NCBI GenBank assembly: GCA_902792085.1
Contig: CADAYE010000006.1
Span: forward strand, 1-64,000
DNA: 64,000 bases
Reading direction: 5' to 3'
Origin: an uncultured bacterium
GTDB taxonomy: Bacteria > Cyanobacteriota > Vampirovibrionia > Gastranaerophilales > Gastranaerophilaceae
The notes beneath the pieces are model-generated. The model saw nothing but the letters and a program-made list of their open reading frames with translations, did not search any database and was not told the origin of the DNA. Below are positions 44,147-54,033 of the stretch, one piece after another. The position numbers were made by a program, and so were the translations under genes. How positions within the stretch are numbered: the stretch's first letter is position 1; every line of letters starts with the position of its first letter.

Positions 44147-47101
44147 ATGAAATGTCCTGTTTGTAAAAATAATATAGCACATGACGCTTTAAAATGCCCG
44201 TATTGCAAAACACGAACGGGTATATTATGCACAAACTGCAAGACTGTTAATTCTGCAGGACAATTAAGGTGCTCAAATTGCGGTCAGGAACTTTTGAAAA
44301 TTTGCCCCAAATGTAACGGTGTAAATTTCCCCAGTGCCGTAAAATGCCGAAAGTGCGGGGCATCATTTGGCGAGCCTAAAAAGAAAAAACGGACAGGCAA
44401 GCCTTCCAATCCTTTACAGTTTAGCCCTAAACTATGTTCTTTTAAAGAAGGTATTGATATTCTTTCAAATGCTCTATCCGATAAAAACAAAAAGGTTATT
44501 TCTATAACGGGTGAAAAAGGTTGCGGAAAAACTTCTGTTTTGTATTCGGCATTAAAAAAAATTGAGGACAGAAATGTATGCATGGGTAAATGTACTCCGC
44601 TGACTCAATTAACTCCCGGTGGGGTTGTTCAGGACATGCTCTTAAATCTTTTCAGTCTGCCGAATTTTTGTATAAATAATGCCGAACTGAAAAAGAATGC
44701 CCATGAATTTTTCTCAAAAGAGTTTAAATTTCTTCAACCGCCTGAAGTATCTGATTTGTTCAATTTTATATACAGTTTTAACGACGGGAATTACGAAGAT
44801 ATCATAATTAACAAAATGCGAACTTATTCAATTTTGAATAAAATATTTGATGCATTTATATCGAGTGGTAAATTTATTTTTGTTGTTGATAATTTTGATT
44901 TTATAGACGGGTTTAGTGCGGAATTTTTTACAAATCTACTCCGTAAAGACAAAAATTGGAACAATTTGAAATTCGTTGCTATATATAATGAACCAAAGCC
45001 AATATGCGGTTTTTTCGGATTCGATAACAAGAATATCAATTCATTTGAAGATATAAACTTAAGACCTGTTACAGAAGAAGAACTTGCAAATGATGTAATA
45101 ATAAATAAAGATGCAGAAGGTTATGTATCCGAAAGAGAAAAAGAACTTATAAATGAAAAGGCAAACGGAAATCTTGCGTACATTCAACAGGCTTACAGTT
45201 ATGTCTATGACTGTCAAATAAATGACAAAGCGTTTGTTTTACCGGATGATTTTTCGCAGTTGATAAAAGAAAGACTCGCAACTCTTAAAAAGGTAAATAA
45301 AATTGCTCATAAAATTCTTTGTGCTTCTGCCATTTTAGGTGATAAAATAAATATCACTCTTATAAGAGAAATTTTCGGGTTTAATGAATTAGAATTCAAT
45401 GAGATTTTGAGTTACCTTGAAATGTCGGATTTTGTCAGAAGATTTGACAGTATTTGCTACGAATTTAACAACCTGATGCTTTGGGAAACTATTCTAAAAA
45501 ATATAACAAGGGATTCTGAATTTGATGATATAAATGTCAAAATAGGCAAAGCAATAAGTGTATTCAACCTTAATACCAATGCAACAATGGCTATGATTGC
45601 GCATAACCTCAGAGAAACGCGCATGGCTTTTGATATTTGGACAAAGACTACCCGTCTTGCATCTTATATCGGAGATATAAATTTATATGTTATTGCGCAG
45701 AAACAATGTCTTGCTTTGCTGAATGAATTTAGTGAAAATGAAACAATAAATATCCGATACAGTATAAGTGAAAAATTAGGGAAACTGCTGTCTGAATACG
45801 ACCCTCAGGAAGCATTGGAATTTTTGCCTGATGCAATATCAAATGCAAGAGCAAATAATGATGAAGTAAAAGAGATTGAACTTTTGGGATATCTTGCCAA
45901 ATGTTGCCTGAAAACCGGTAATTATTTTGGTAATGTCGAATGTGTAGATAATGTTTTGAGAAAATTAAAAGATGGGCAGGAACTTGAAAGGGCAATGATT
46001 ATAAGTGCAAAATTATCTGCACTTTTGGATATCGGCAATTGCGGAGAAGTTATTTCTCTTGCTGATAATGATGTATTGCCGATTCTAAATCAGTATCTTG
46101 CAAAACCCCGGTTGAATAAATTGTTCCCGTTAGGTTTGTTATTTGATACATGGCTAAAGGTTTATCTTGTCCTTGCAACTGCTCTTGCTTTGCAGGGTAA
46201 TGAAAGAACTTTTGATGTCCTGAAAAATTTATTTACCATCATTGAAAAACACAAAATAAATGACAAACAACTGATTGCAAGAGCAAAAACTGTTCAGGCT
46301 TATGCAAATACAATGAAGGGTGATATAAAAGCATCAATGCACATATTGCAGGATGTTGATGCTCATTACCGTGACAACTTTATGGATGAAATTTCGGTAT
46401 CAAGACTTAATCTTGTCTATATTATCAACAAATTTATGACAAGAGATTATGAAGGCATAAGGGAAGAACTTTTCGAAGCCGTTACATTTGCGAATAATAC
46501 AGGGGACAATTTTACCAAAAATATTTTGAAAACATTACTCGGTAAGGTTTTTAAAGATGAAAACAAGGCTCAGCAGGCACTTGAAATTTATAATGAACAG
46601 GTTACATATTTTGCAAAAGAAAAAATGGCATTAGGGGCTTTGCTGGCATGGTATCTGATTGCCGATGCAACAATTGTTACAGAGAATTCAAAAAGTGCAA
46701 TTGACATTGCATCTCAGGCACTGGAAATATCAGTCAATCCAAATATTGATAACTGCTTCTTTAATGCCAAACTCCGTTTTGTACTTGGTAAGGCATATAT
46801 GAATATTGCGGATTATACAAGTGCAAAAATAAATATTGAAGAAGGTTTGAAACTTGCAAAAAAATGCAAAATGTATGATATGCTTTCAAGACTGTATCTT
46901 TTGTACGGCAAATACTATTATGATATAGGTAAAATTGCAACTCAAGATCAGATAGAATATTTGCGCGGGTCTGCTGTTATGTTTGAAAAAGCGATGGAAT
47001 TTGTGGTAAAAGAAACCAAAAATCCGTATATCAAGAACTGTGTAACTTTTGAAAAAGAAAAACTGAATGATTTTTGTACTCAAAAAGGATTTAAGTTGTA
47101 A
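44147..47101 (+). CDS. Zinc-ribbon / STAND-like ATPase / TPR protein
   Basis: 984 residues. Residues 1-~80 hold three zinc ribbons with paired CxxC (CPVC/CPYC, CTNC/CSNC, CPKC/CRKC). A P-loop GEKGCGKTS at ~121-129 and a Walker B-like FVVDNFDF begin an AAA/STAND ATPase of ~350 residues (the Orc1-like/cyclase-associated type). From ~480 on are helical TPR/MalT-like repeats (LGKAYMNIADYTSAKINIEE near the end). Such proteins act as signal-integrating switches. Its neighbours, a sigma factor and a TonB-domain membrane protein, support a regulatory role. The input is unknown. Confidence 0.78.
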   Translation: MKCPVCKNNIAHDALKCPYCKTRTGILCTNCKTVNSAGQLRCSNCGQELLKICPKCNGVNFPSAVKCRKCGASFGEPKKKKRTGKPSNPLQFSPKLCSFKEGIDILSNALSDKNKKVISITGEKGCGKTSVLYSALKKIEDRNVCMGKCTPLTQLTPGGVVQDMLLNLFSLPNFCINNAELKKNAHEFFSKEFKFLQPPEVSDLFNFIYSFNDGNYEDIIINKMRTYSILNKIFDAFISSGKFIFVVDNFDFIDGFSAEFFTNLLRKDKNWNNLKFVAIYNEPKPICGFFGFDNKNINSFEDINLRPVTEEELANDVIINKDAEGYVSEREKELINEKANGNLAYIQQAYSYVYDCQINDKAFVLPDDFSQLIKERLATLKKVNKIAHKILCASAILGDKINITLIREIFGFNELEFNEILSYLEMSDFVRRFDSICYEFNNLMLWETILKNITRDSEFDDINVKIGKAISVFNLNTNATMAMIAHNLRETRMAFDIWTKTTRLASYIGDINLYVIAQKQCLALLNEFSENETINIRYSISEKLGKLLSEYDPQEALEFLPDAISNARANNDEVKEIELLGYLAKCCLKTGNYFGNVECVDNVLRKLKDGQELERAMIISAKLSALLDIGNCGEVISLADNDVLPILNQYLAKPRLNKLFPLGLLFDTWLKVYLVLATALALQGNERTFDVLKNLFTIIEKHKINDKQLIARAKTVQAYANTMKGDIKASMHILQDVDAHYRDNFMDEISVSRLNLVYIINKFMTRDYEGIREELFEAVTFANNTGDNFTKNILKTLLGKVFKDENKAQQALEIYNEQVTYFAKEKMALGALLAWYLIADATIVTENSKSAIDIASQALEISVNPNIDNCFFNAKLRFVLGKAYMNIADYTSAKINIEEGLKLAKKCKMYDMLSRLYLLYGKYYYDIGKIATQDQIEYLRGSAVMFEKAMEFVVKETKNPYIKNCVTFEKEKLNDFCTQKGFKL

Positions 47102-47110
47102 GGAATAATT

Positions 47111-48091
47111 ATGAGCGCAATAACCGAAGTATTGAATTTTATATGGAATATGCCCGAAGAACTGATTGAACCTATAGAGTTTATTCCTGATTTTTTGAAA
47201 GATGCATTGATTGACAGTTTGGGTTTAATACCGTTTTTATTTATCATTTTTGTTCTTATTGAATTTATAGAACGCTATTATGCCAAAAAGCGTCATTTGT
47301 TTGTTTTTTGGATTAAGAAAGTAGGACCTTTGTTTGGCAGTTTGTTTGCTTCTTTACCTCAATGCGGCTTTTCCGTTATTGCAAGTACGGTTTATACAAG
47401 ACGGTTACTCTCAAGAGGTACATTGGTTGCGGTTTATTTGGCAACGTCAGATGAGGCAATTCCTGTTTTATTGACTTATCCGCAGAAAGCACCGCTAATT
47501 TTGCCAATTATTGCTGTAAAGATTGCGGTTGCGATAGTTGTCGGTTATATAGTCGATTGGCTTGTTACATACAACGCTAAAGAGCCTGTAATTGAAAAAG
47601 TTCATGAGGATGAAATTGAGGGTTGCTGCCATCATCATCTTATCCATGCATCAAGAAAAAGAGATTTTTGGTTGCATCCGTTGAGACATACATTAAATAT
47701 TTTTGTATTTATATTTTTAATATCGGTTGTGCTTGCTTTTGTTCTTTCAAGAGCAGGTTCAGAAGAAATTATGGCAAAATATTGCCTTATGAATTCTCCC
47801 CTGCAGCCGTTTTTGGTATCTCTTGTCGGGCTAATTCCAAATTGTGCAATATCTGTGATGCTTACAATGTTGTTTGTCAAAAATACAATCAGTTTTGGTT
47901 CATTGATTGCGGGACTTTGCACTTCAGGCGGACTTGGAATTTTAGTATTGCTGCGTAAAAACGGTGATAAAAAAGATACTTTAATAATCTTAGGTTTACT
48001 CGTTTTGGTTGGTACAATTTTAGGCTTAATCTTTCAATATAATGTATTTAATATAAACGACTTATTTGAAACAATCGGAGTAAAAATGTAG
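47111..48091 (+). CDS. Predicted Mn/heavy-metal exporter (ArsP_2-like)
   Basis: 326 residues with ~8-10 membrane segments in two related halves, each with a P-x-C-x-x-S turn (ASLPQCGFSVIAS at ~80 and GLIPNCAISVMLT at ~230). A His/Cys cluster (GCCHHHLIHASRKRDFW) lies in the middle loop. This fits the ArsP_2 group annotated as putative manganese or heavy-metal transporters. It starts 10 bp after the ATPase gene and probably ends that transcript. Metal identity is inferred only from the family and the CCHHH cluster. Confidence 0.78.
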   Translation: MSAITEVLNFIWNMPEELIEPIEFIPDFLKDALIDSLGLIPFLFIIFVLIEFIERYYAKKRHLFVFWIKKVGPLFGSLFASLPQCGFSVIASTVYTRRLLSRGTLVAVYLATSDEAIPVLLTYPQKAPLILPIIAVKIAVAIVVGYIVDWLVTYNAKEPVIEKVHEDEIEGCCHHHLIHASRKRDFWLHPLRHTLNIFVFIFLISVVLAFVLSRAGSEEIMAKYCLMNSPLQPFLVSLVGLIPNCAISVMLTMLFVKNTISFGSLIAGLCTSGGLGILVLLRKNGDKKDTLIILGLLVLVGTILGLIFQYNVFNINDLFETIGVKM

Positions 48092-48143
48092 AATTTAAAA
48101 TTCTCTCGTCCTTGAGGGAAAAAGGGTTTGGTAGAGGGGATCT
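48091..48143. repeat. Partial CCCTC palindromic element
   Basis: GAATTTAAAATTC then CTCTCGTCC...GAGGGA and GGTAGAGGGG match parts of the 70-bp family (minus-strand CCCTCTACC). It directly precedes the TPR gene, and its GAGGGG serves as that gene's ribosome site. Confidence 0.55.
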
Positions 48144-48145
48144 AC

Positions 48146-49612
48146 ATGCTAAATAAATTTGAACAGGCTTTTGAATATCATCAAAAAGGGCAACTCACAA
48201 ATGCCAGAGATTTGTATGAACAGATTTTAAATGATGATAAACAAAATCATGAAGTTTGGAATTTGCTTGGAATTTTATATACTCAAGTTGGCAAGTATGA
48301 CAATGCTCTTGAATGTCTGCAAAAAGCAATTGAATTAAAGCCTTTGCCTTTTTATATTGAAAATCTTGCAAAGATGTATTTCAAAAAAGAGGATTTTCAA
48401 AATGCCGTTGAACTATATGAAATTTTAATAAAAAATAATCCAAACAATTATGAAAATACTTTTAATCTTGCCATGGCTTATAAAAACAATGCGCAGTATG
48501 ACAAGGCTAAAGAAACTTATTATAAGGCGATAGAACTCAACCCGAAAAGTACGGAATCGTATTTTAATCTTGCATATCTTTGTTTTAATGAAAACGATAC
48601 AAAAGGTGCGATAGAGTGTTACAAAAAAGTTCTTGAAATCAATCCTGATGATTGGGAAACAACATATTTCCTTTCACTTGCCTATATGCAGGATAAAAAT
48701 TACAAAGACGGCTTAAGATGTTTTGAACAAAGATTATGTAAACAAAGTGCCATTGTTTCGCAAGAAAAGACTTACCCGAATTTGATGAAGCAAAAGCCTA
48801 TCTGGACCGGAAAAGAAGATTTGTCTGATAAAACTCTTTATACCTATTATGAAGCAGGATTTGGCGATAATATCATGATTTACCGTTTTATGCCGGAACT
48901 TATTTCAAAATGCAAAAGAGTAATTTTTAAACCTCAGGAGGAATTAAAACCATTATTTGAGGAAAATTCCTATGGAGCAGAGATTATGGGAATGTTTAAA
49001 AACGAAAAAGAGATGAATTTTGATTATCACCTGCCGTTTTTGAGTTTGCCTTATGTTTTGGCTAAATCCGGCGAAGATATGTTTATCCATCATGATGACG
49101 GGTATATCAAGGCTAATCCTGATAAGGTAAAGTTTTACAAAGAGAACTATTTTAATAATGATAAATTTAAAATCGGGATTAAATGGCAGGGAAATTCGTA
49201 TTATGATAAAGAACGAATTTTGAGCGTAGAGGATTTTTTCAGACTTTTTGAACTTCCCAATACTCAATTTTATTCCTGCCAGACTTTTGAGGGTTCTGAA
49301 AAATTTGAAAAAATTAAAGATAAATATAATGTAATTGACCTTGCTCCTACCTTTAAAGATTTTTCTTGGACTGCGGGGGCGGTTGAAAATTTGGATTTGA
49401 TAATTTGTAACGATACATCTTTGGCTCATCTTGCAGGTGCAATGTGTAAGTCATGCTGGGTGTTATTACCTCATATTTATAACTGGCGCTGGCATAATGA
49501 CCTTTCAAAATCAGATTGGTATGACAGTTTAAAACTATTCAGACAACCCCAAAACGGCGATTGGGGAAGTGTGTTTAATGAAGTAGAAAAAGAATTGCGC
49601 AAACTGTTATAA
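48146..49612 (+). CDS. TPR protein with C-terminal glycosyltransferase-like domain
   Basis: 488 residues from ATG 48146 (GAGGGG upstream, part of a repeat element). About five TPR units fill residues 1-195 (VWNLLGILYTQVGKYDNALE, STESYFNLAYLCFNENDTKG). The remainder is a GT-B-like domain related to heptosyltransferases/TPR-linked GTs: FGDNIMIYRF, IGIKWQGNSYYDKER, ICNDTSLAHLAGAM and WRWHNDLSKSDWYDSLKLFR. It likely modifies a protein or glycan at the cell surface, but the donor and acceptor are unknown. Confidence 0.8.
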   Translation: MLNKFEQAFEYHQKGQLTNARDLYEQILNDDKQNHEVWNLLGILYTQVGKYDNALECLQKAIELKPLPFYIENLAKMYFKKEDFQNAVELYEILIKNNPNNYENTFNLAMAYKNNAQYDKAKETYYKAIELNPKSTESYFNLAYLCFNENDTKGAIECYKKVLEINPDDWETTYFLSLAYMQDKNYKDGLRCFEQRLCKQSAIVSQEKTYPNLMKQKPIWTGKEDLSDKTLYTYYEAGFGDNIMIYRFMPELISKCKRVIFKPQEELKPLFEENSYGAEIMGMFKNEKEMNFDYHLPFLSLPYVLAKSGEDMFIHHDDGYIKANPDKVKFYKENYFNNDKFKIGIKWQGNSYYDKERILSVEDFFRLFELPNTQFYSCQTFEGSEKFEKIKDKYNVIDLAPTFKDFSWTAGAVENLDLIICNDTSLAHLAGAMCKSCWVLLPHIYNWRWHNDLSKSDWYDSLKLFRQPQNGDWGSVFNEVEKELRKLL

Positions 49613-49641
49613 ATTTGCATATTTTGTCTTATAATTGAATT

Positions 49642-50766
49642 ATGAGCAATACAAGACAGACAAATATAAATATTCACAGAGATGCCTGGGTTGAAATAAA
49701 TGTAGGCAATTTGGAGCATAATATTAAAGAAATCAGGAAAAATGTTTCGCCGGATATGAAACTGTTAGGGGTTGTAAAGGCTGATGCATACGGACATGGT
49801 TCTATTATGCTTGCGCCGACAATTTTGGCAAGCGGAGTTGATATGCTTGGTGTCGCATCAATTGATGAGGGGGTTGATTTAAGACAGGCAAAAATCAAAT
49901 GTGAGATTTTAGTGCTTGGTGCTGTTCCTGTTTGGGCATTAGAAACTGCCATTCAGAATAATATAAGTATCTCAATTTTTACGCACGAACACTTAAAAGC
50001 CTGCAAAGAGATTTATGAAAGAACAGGTGTCAAACCAAAAGTTCATGTAAAACTCGATACAGGGATGAACAGAATAGGTGTCAGGGCAGACGAAGCAATT
50101 GATTTTATAAAAGAAGTACAAAATGCACCTTATCTCAATTTTAGAGGGGTCTTTACCCATCTTGCAGCAGCAGAAGAACTTGATAAAACAAAAGAACAGT
50201 TCGCAAAATGGGATAGTGTTATTGATAATATTGATACGGAAGGTCTTTTATTACATATTTTAAACACAGCAGGAACAATTTGTTATAAAAAGCCAAATTC
50301 AAATATGTGCAGAATAGGGATTTCTTTATACGGTTTGTATCCTGATTTCCCACAGGGTGTTAATTTCAGGATGCCGAAATTAAAACAATTAATTTCTTTG
50401 AAAGGCAGAATAGTAAATATACACAAAGCAAAAGACGGTGAAGGGATTAGTTACTGTCACACTTATACTGCAAAAGGCGAAAGAACTATTGCGACTGTTC
50501 CGATAGGGTATGCTGACGGATTGCCAAGAGGTCTTTCAAATAAAATAACTGGAACTCTGAATGGAGTTGAAGTCCCTCAGGTCGGAAATATCACAATGGA
50601 TCAGATTATGTTTGATGTAACAGGGGTTGATTGTAAATGCGGAGATGTTGTTACTTTGCTTGATGAAAATAAATCAATAGATGTTTGGGCAAATATCTTA
50701 AATACAATAAATTATGAACTTACTTGCCGTCTAAAAGTCAGACTGCCGAGAGTTTATACAAGATAA
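49642..50766 (+). CDS. alr: Alanine racemase
   Basis: 374 residues, standard length. The PLP lysine is K46 in VVKADAYGHG. The second catalytic residue, Tyr, is Y271 in GISYCHTY, and GYADGLPRG and VPQVGNITMDQIMFD follow. It makes D-alanine for peptidoglycan. The gene has a short gap to the TPR gene and stands before lpdA, without an obvious functional link. Confidence 0.96.
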   Translation: MSNTRQTNINIHRDAWVEINVGNLEHNIKEIRKNVSPDMKLLGVVKADAYGHGSIMLAPTILASGVDMLGVASIDEGVDLRQAKIKCEILVLGAVPVWALETAIQNNISISIFTHEHLKACKEIYERTGVKPKVHVKLDTGMNRIGVRADEAIDFIKEVQNAPYLNFRGVFTHLAAAEELDKTKEQFAKWDSVIDNIDTEGLLLHILNTAGTICYKKPNSNMCRIGISLYGLYPDFPQGVNFRMPKLKQLISLKGRIVNIHKAKDGEGISYCHTYTAKGERTIATVPIGYADGLPRGLSNKITGTLNGVEVPQVGNITMDQIMFDVTGVDCKCGDVVTLLDENKSIDVWANILNTINYELTCRLKVRLPRVYTR

Positions 50767-50773
50767 TTATTTA

Positions 50774-50800
50774 TACCACTGCCATTTAGGGCGAGTGGTA
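50774..50800. repeat. Short inverted repeat before lpdA
   Basis: TACCACT (50774-50780) and AGTGGTA (50794-50800) form a 7-bp stem just before the GGGAG ribosome site of lpdA. It could affect its translation, or end the alr transcript weakly (no T run). Confidence 0.4.
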
Positions 50801-50814
50801 GGGAGTAGAAAAAA

Positions 50815-52119
50815 ATGAATGACAATTTTGATATAGGGATAATTGGCGGCGGACCTGCGGGATATACTTATGCACTACACGCATCGGCACAAGGAAAATC
50901 CGTTGTACTGTTTGAAAAAGACCAAATCGGCGGAGTTTGTTTAAATAAAGGCTGTATTCCGACAAAATCAATTCTTCATTCGTCAGAAGTCTATAAACAG
51001 ACTTTAAATAGTGAAAATTTTGGTATAACCGCTCAAAATGTTACTCTTGATTATTCAAAAGTTATTGAGAGAAAAAATAAAACTGTTGAAACTTTGCGCA
51101 AAGGAATAGAACTTGCACTGAAAAATGCCAAAGTTAATGTAATACATGGTGAAGCACAAATTCAGGACAAAAATACGATAAGCTTAAAACCCTCACCCAA
51201 AATTCAGGCTCTCGATGCAAATCTCAAACCAAATTTTAACCCTCTCCCAGAGGTAGAGGGGATATATTATTGTTCAAAAATCGTATGCTCTACGGGTTCA
51301 AGTCCAAAGATTATAAAAGGTTTAGAGTTTGACCATGAATTTTTGTTATCTTCAGATGATATTTTAAATATTGCAAGTTTACCAAAAAGTATTTTAATAG
51401 TCGGCTCAGGTGCAATCGGAGTTGAATGGGCGAGAATATTTAATAATTTCGGTGTTGAAACAACTGTTGTTGAACTCGCGCAGCATCTTCTTCCGCTTGC
51501 TGATACCGAAGTTTCAAAGAGGTTAGAGCGTATATTTAAAGCAGAAAAAATCAAGTTTTATACTCAAACTTGCGTAAAAGAAATAAATAATAAAAAAATT
51601 AACTTATCAAACGGAGAAACTTTAGAACCTGATATGGTACTTGTTGCGGTGGGCAGAACCCCAAATATTACTGATAAAATTGAGGGGGTAACTTATATCG
51701 GAGATGTAACGGGAGAAATTCAACTTGCGCATTATGCAATAAAACAGGCAATAGAAGACATTGACGGAATAAAATTTAAAAAAGAACTTACCCCAAGTGT
51801 TGTTTACGGTACTCCCGAAATTGCATGGGTAGGTAAACGAGAACAGGATTTAGAACCAGAGTCATATAAAAAATCTTTGGTATTATTATCTGCAATTGGC
51901 AAAGCGCATTGTGACGGTCAGACTGACGGATTTATAAAAATTCTTTCTCAAAATGACAAAATAGTCGGAGCGCATATTGTTTCAAATGAAGCATCTTCAT
52001 TAATTCAGCAGATTAATGTTGCGATGCAAAATGGTGTTACCGTTGATAAGTTAAAAGAGGTTTGTTTCCCGCATCCAACTTATTCTGAAGGAATTTATGA
52101 CGCACTTTTTAAACTTTAA
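50815..52119 (+). CDS. lpdA: Dihydrolipoyl dehydrogenase with an in-frame palindrome-derived insert
   Basis: 434 residues. FAD site GIIGGGPAGYTYA at 8-20; redox disulfide C42/C47 (GGVCLNKGCIPTKS); NAD site LIVGSGAIGVEWARIF; C-terminal HPT-x-SE with the catalytic His. Two departures from the family are plain. Residues 125-149 (SPKIQALDANLKPNFNPLPE) are encoded by a 72-bp repeat element lying in a loop before the TGSSP motif. And after VGRTPN about 20 residues that normally precede the GDV motif are missing. It regenerates lipoamide for 2-oxo-acid dehydrogenases or glycine cleavage. The partner genes are not here, so a different disulfide reductase is possible. Confidence 0.85.
   Translation: MNDNFDIGIIGGGPAGYTYALHASAQGKSVVLFEKDQIGGVCLNKGCIPTKSILHSSEVYKQTLNSENFGITAQNVTLDYSKVIERKNKTVETLRKGIELALKNAKVNVIHGEAQIQDKNTISLKPSPKIQALDANLKPNFNPLPEVEGIYYCSKIVCSTGSSPKIIKGLEFDHEFLLSSDDILNIASLPKSILIVGSGAIGVEWARIFNNFGVETTVVELAQHLLPLADTEVSKRLERIFKAEKIKFYTQTCVKEINNKKINLSNGETLEPDMVLVAVGRTPNITDKIEGVTYIGDVTGEIQLAHYAIKQAIEDIDGIKFKKELTPSVVYGTPEIAWVGKREQDLEPESYKKSLVLLSAIGKAHCDGQTDGFIKILSQNDKIVGAHIVSNEASSLIQQINVAMQNGVTVDKLKEVCFPHPTYSEGIYDALFKL
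51189..51260 (-). repeat. CCCTC palindromic element inside lpdA (in frame)
   Basis: Read on the minus strand: CCCTCTACC-TCT-GGGAGAGGG, TTAAAATTTG..., AATTTT, GGGTGAGGGT. This is the same plan as the intergenic copies. It is exactly 72 nt, so it adds 24 codons and keeps the lpdA frame open. Confidence 0.85.
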
Positions 52120-52210
52120 TTGAATTATTAAAAAATAATAAACTTTGTCATAAATGCCTGTTTTGAGGGGTATAATATTTTTATGAATCAGTTATAAGGG
52201 AGATAATATT

Positions 52211-52774
52211 ATGGAAGAAAACAATTCTAATCCGTTCAAAAATGAAGAAACAGATAAAGAAATAGATATAAACGAGCCGATTGAAAATTCCACAGATGAA
52301 GAAAAACAAGAAGAAACCGAAATTAAAAAAGATAACTGGCAGGAAAAATATGAACAGTTAAATAATCAGTATATAAGACTTTCTGCGGATTTTGACAATT
52401 TCAGAAAACGTCATGAACAGGAAAAAGAAGCACTGATAAAATTCGGTACGGAAAATGCATTAACAAAACTCATTGAGGTTCTTGATAATTTTGAAAGAGG
52501 ACAAAAATCTTTGGAAAATGTTGATGACTGTGCAAAAATTAAAGAAAGTTTTGATTTAATTCAAAAACAGGTTTATGAAACCTTAACAAAACTTGGTTTA
52601 GAAGAAATTAAGGCTGTCGGTGAAGAATTTGACCCTAATTTTCACGAGGCGGTTATGCAGACTCCTACAAGTGAGCATAAAGAACACACCGTTATCGCCG
52701 AATTGAGAAAAGGTTACAAAATGGGTGACAAAGTTTTAAGACCGACAATGGTAAATGTTGCCACTGCAGAATAA
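52211..52774 (+). CDS. grpE: Nucleotide exchange factor GrpE
   Basis: 187 residues. An acidic disordered start (~1-45) is followed by the long dimer coiled coil (NQYIRLSADFDNFRKRHEQE) and the beta-domain with the GrpE signature (EEFDPNFHEAVMQTPTSEHK, VLRPTMVNVAT). It releases ADP from DnaK. A strong AAGGGAG site precedes the ATG. dnaJ follows, but dnaK, usually between or beside them, is absent from the window. Confidence 0.96.
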   Translation: MEENNSNPFKNEETDKEIDINEPIENSTDEEKQEETEIKKDNWQEKYEQLNNQYIRLSADFDNFRKRHEQEKEALIKFGTENALTKLIEVLDNFERGQKSLENVDDCAKIKESFDLIQKQVYETLTKLGLEEIKAVGEEFDPNFHEAVMQTPTSEHKEHTVIAELRKGYKMGDKVLRPTMVNVATAE

Positions 52775-52800
52775 TTGTAGTATAAATATATTAAACTCAT

Positions 52801-52866
52801 CTCTCTGCCTTTCGGAGAGGATAGAATTTCAAAACAAGATATGAATTTTTGAAATTCGGGTGAGGG
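52801..52866. repeat. CCCTC palindromic element between grpE and dnaJ (degenerate)
   Basis: Hairpin 1 is CTCTC...GAGAG; hairpin 2 is GAATTTCA/TGAAATTC (extendable by A/T pairs); the tail is GGGTGAGGG. The order and spacing match copies at 61848 and 61938, but hairpin 1 has lost the flanking C/G pairs. Confidence 0.75.
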
Positions 52867-52901
52867 TACAAGAAAAACAGGGATATATAATATAAAAAGT
52901 T

Positions 52902-54032
52902 ATGGCAGACTATTATGAAATTCTTGGAGTATCAAAAGATGCTTCTAAAGACGAAATAAAATCAGCGTTTAGAAGACGCGCAAGACAATTACACCCCGAT
53001 GTGAATAAAGCCCCGGAAGCAGAAGAAAAATTTAAGGAACTTGGGAAGGCTTATGAAACATTATCAGATGATAACAAAAGAGCAACTTATGATCGCTATG
53101 GTGAAGACGGTTTAAAAAATGCCGGTTTTGATACCGGTGGTCCTTTTGCAGGTGGCTTTGGCAATCTCAACGATATATTTGAATCATTTTTTGGCGGTTT
53201 CGGTGGATTTGGTTTTGGCGGTATGCAAGACCCTAATGCGCCGCAAAGAGGTGATGATTTAAGATATGATGTAAAAATAAAGTTTGAAGATGCCGTTTTT
53301 GGACTTGATAAAGAAATAAAATTTCAGCACCTCGAAGTTTGTCCTGATTGTAACGGCACAGGAGCGCAAAAAGGTTCTCGGCCAAAGACTTGTCCGCAAT
53401 GTAACGGAGCAGGTCAGGTTCAGACAGTTGCAAGAACTCCGTTAGGCAGTTTTTCTCAAATCTCTGTTTGCCCGCGTTGCCATGGTTCAGGTCAGGTGAT
53501 AGATAACCCTTGTAAAACTTGTTCGGGGCAAGGTCAGGTTAATAAAGAGCGTACAGTTTCAATTAAAATTCCGGCAGGTGTTGATAACATGTCAAAAATG
53601 CGTGTGTCAGGCGAGGGCGATTGCGGAATTAACGGTGGTCCAAGCGGTGATTTGTTTGTCGTAATTCATGTAGAACCTTCAAAATATTACAAACGAGACG
53701 GGATAAATGTTATTACAGAACTTGAAATTTCTCCTGCTCAGGCAGTAATTGGGGATAAGGTCAAAATAAAAACTTTATACGGCGAACATGAAATTGATAT
53801 TCCGTGCGGTTCCCAATTTGGTGATATAGTAAAGATTAAGGGCGGAGGGATTCCTGTTATTACAAGACCTTCCCAAAAAGGCGATCATATAGTAATATTA
53901 AAGATAAAGACACCGACAAATTTAAGCGAACCTGAAAAAAATCTCTATAAACAACTTTACCAGATGCAGACTGGTAAAGAGGCAAAAGATAACAAGTCTA
54001 TTGTGTCAAAGGTAAAAGGGGTATTCAAGTAA
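52902..54032 (+). CDS. dnaJ: Chaperone DnaJ
   Basis: 376 residues. The J-domain (1-70) has HPD (LHPDVN); a Gly/Phe-rich region follows ([14 protein letters not shown]); four CxxCxGxG zinc repeats ([32 protein letters not shown]) and the C-terminal substrate domains complete a type-I DnaJ. It stimulates DnaK ATPase and delivers unfolded clients. The next gene starts one base after its stop. Confidence 0.97.
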   Translation: MADYYEILGVSKDASKDEIKSAFRRRARQLHPDVNKAPEAEEKFKELGKAYETLSDDNKRATYDRYGEDGLKNAGFDTGGPFAGGFGNLNDIFESFFGGFGGFGFGGMQDPNAPQRGDDLRYDVKIKFEDAVFGLDKEIKFQHLEVCPDCNGTGAQKGSRPKTCPQCNGAGQVQTVARTPLGSFSQISVCPRCHGSGQVIDNPCKTCSGQGQVNKERTVSIKIPAGVDNMSKMRVSGEGDCGINGGPSGDLFVVIHVEPSKYYKRDGINVITELEISPAQAVIGDKVKIKTLYGEHEIDIPCGSQFGDIVKIKGGGIPVITRPSQKGDHIVILKIKTPTNLSEPEKNLYKQLYQMQTGKEAKDNKSIVSKVKGVFK

Positions 54033-54033
54033 T

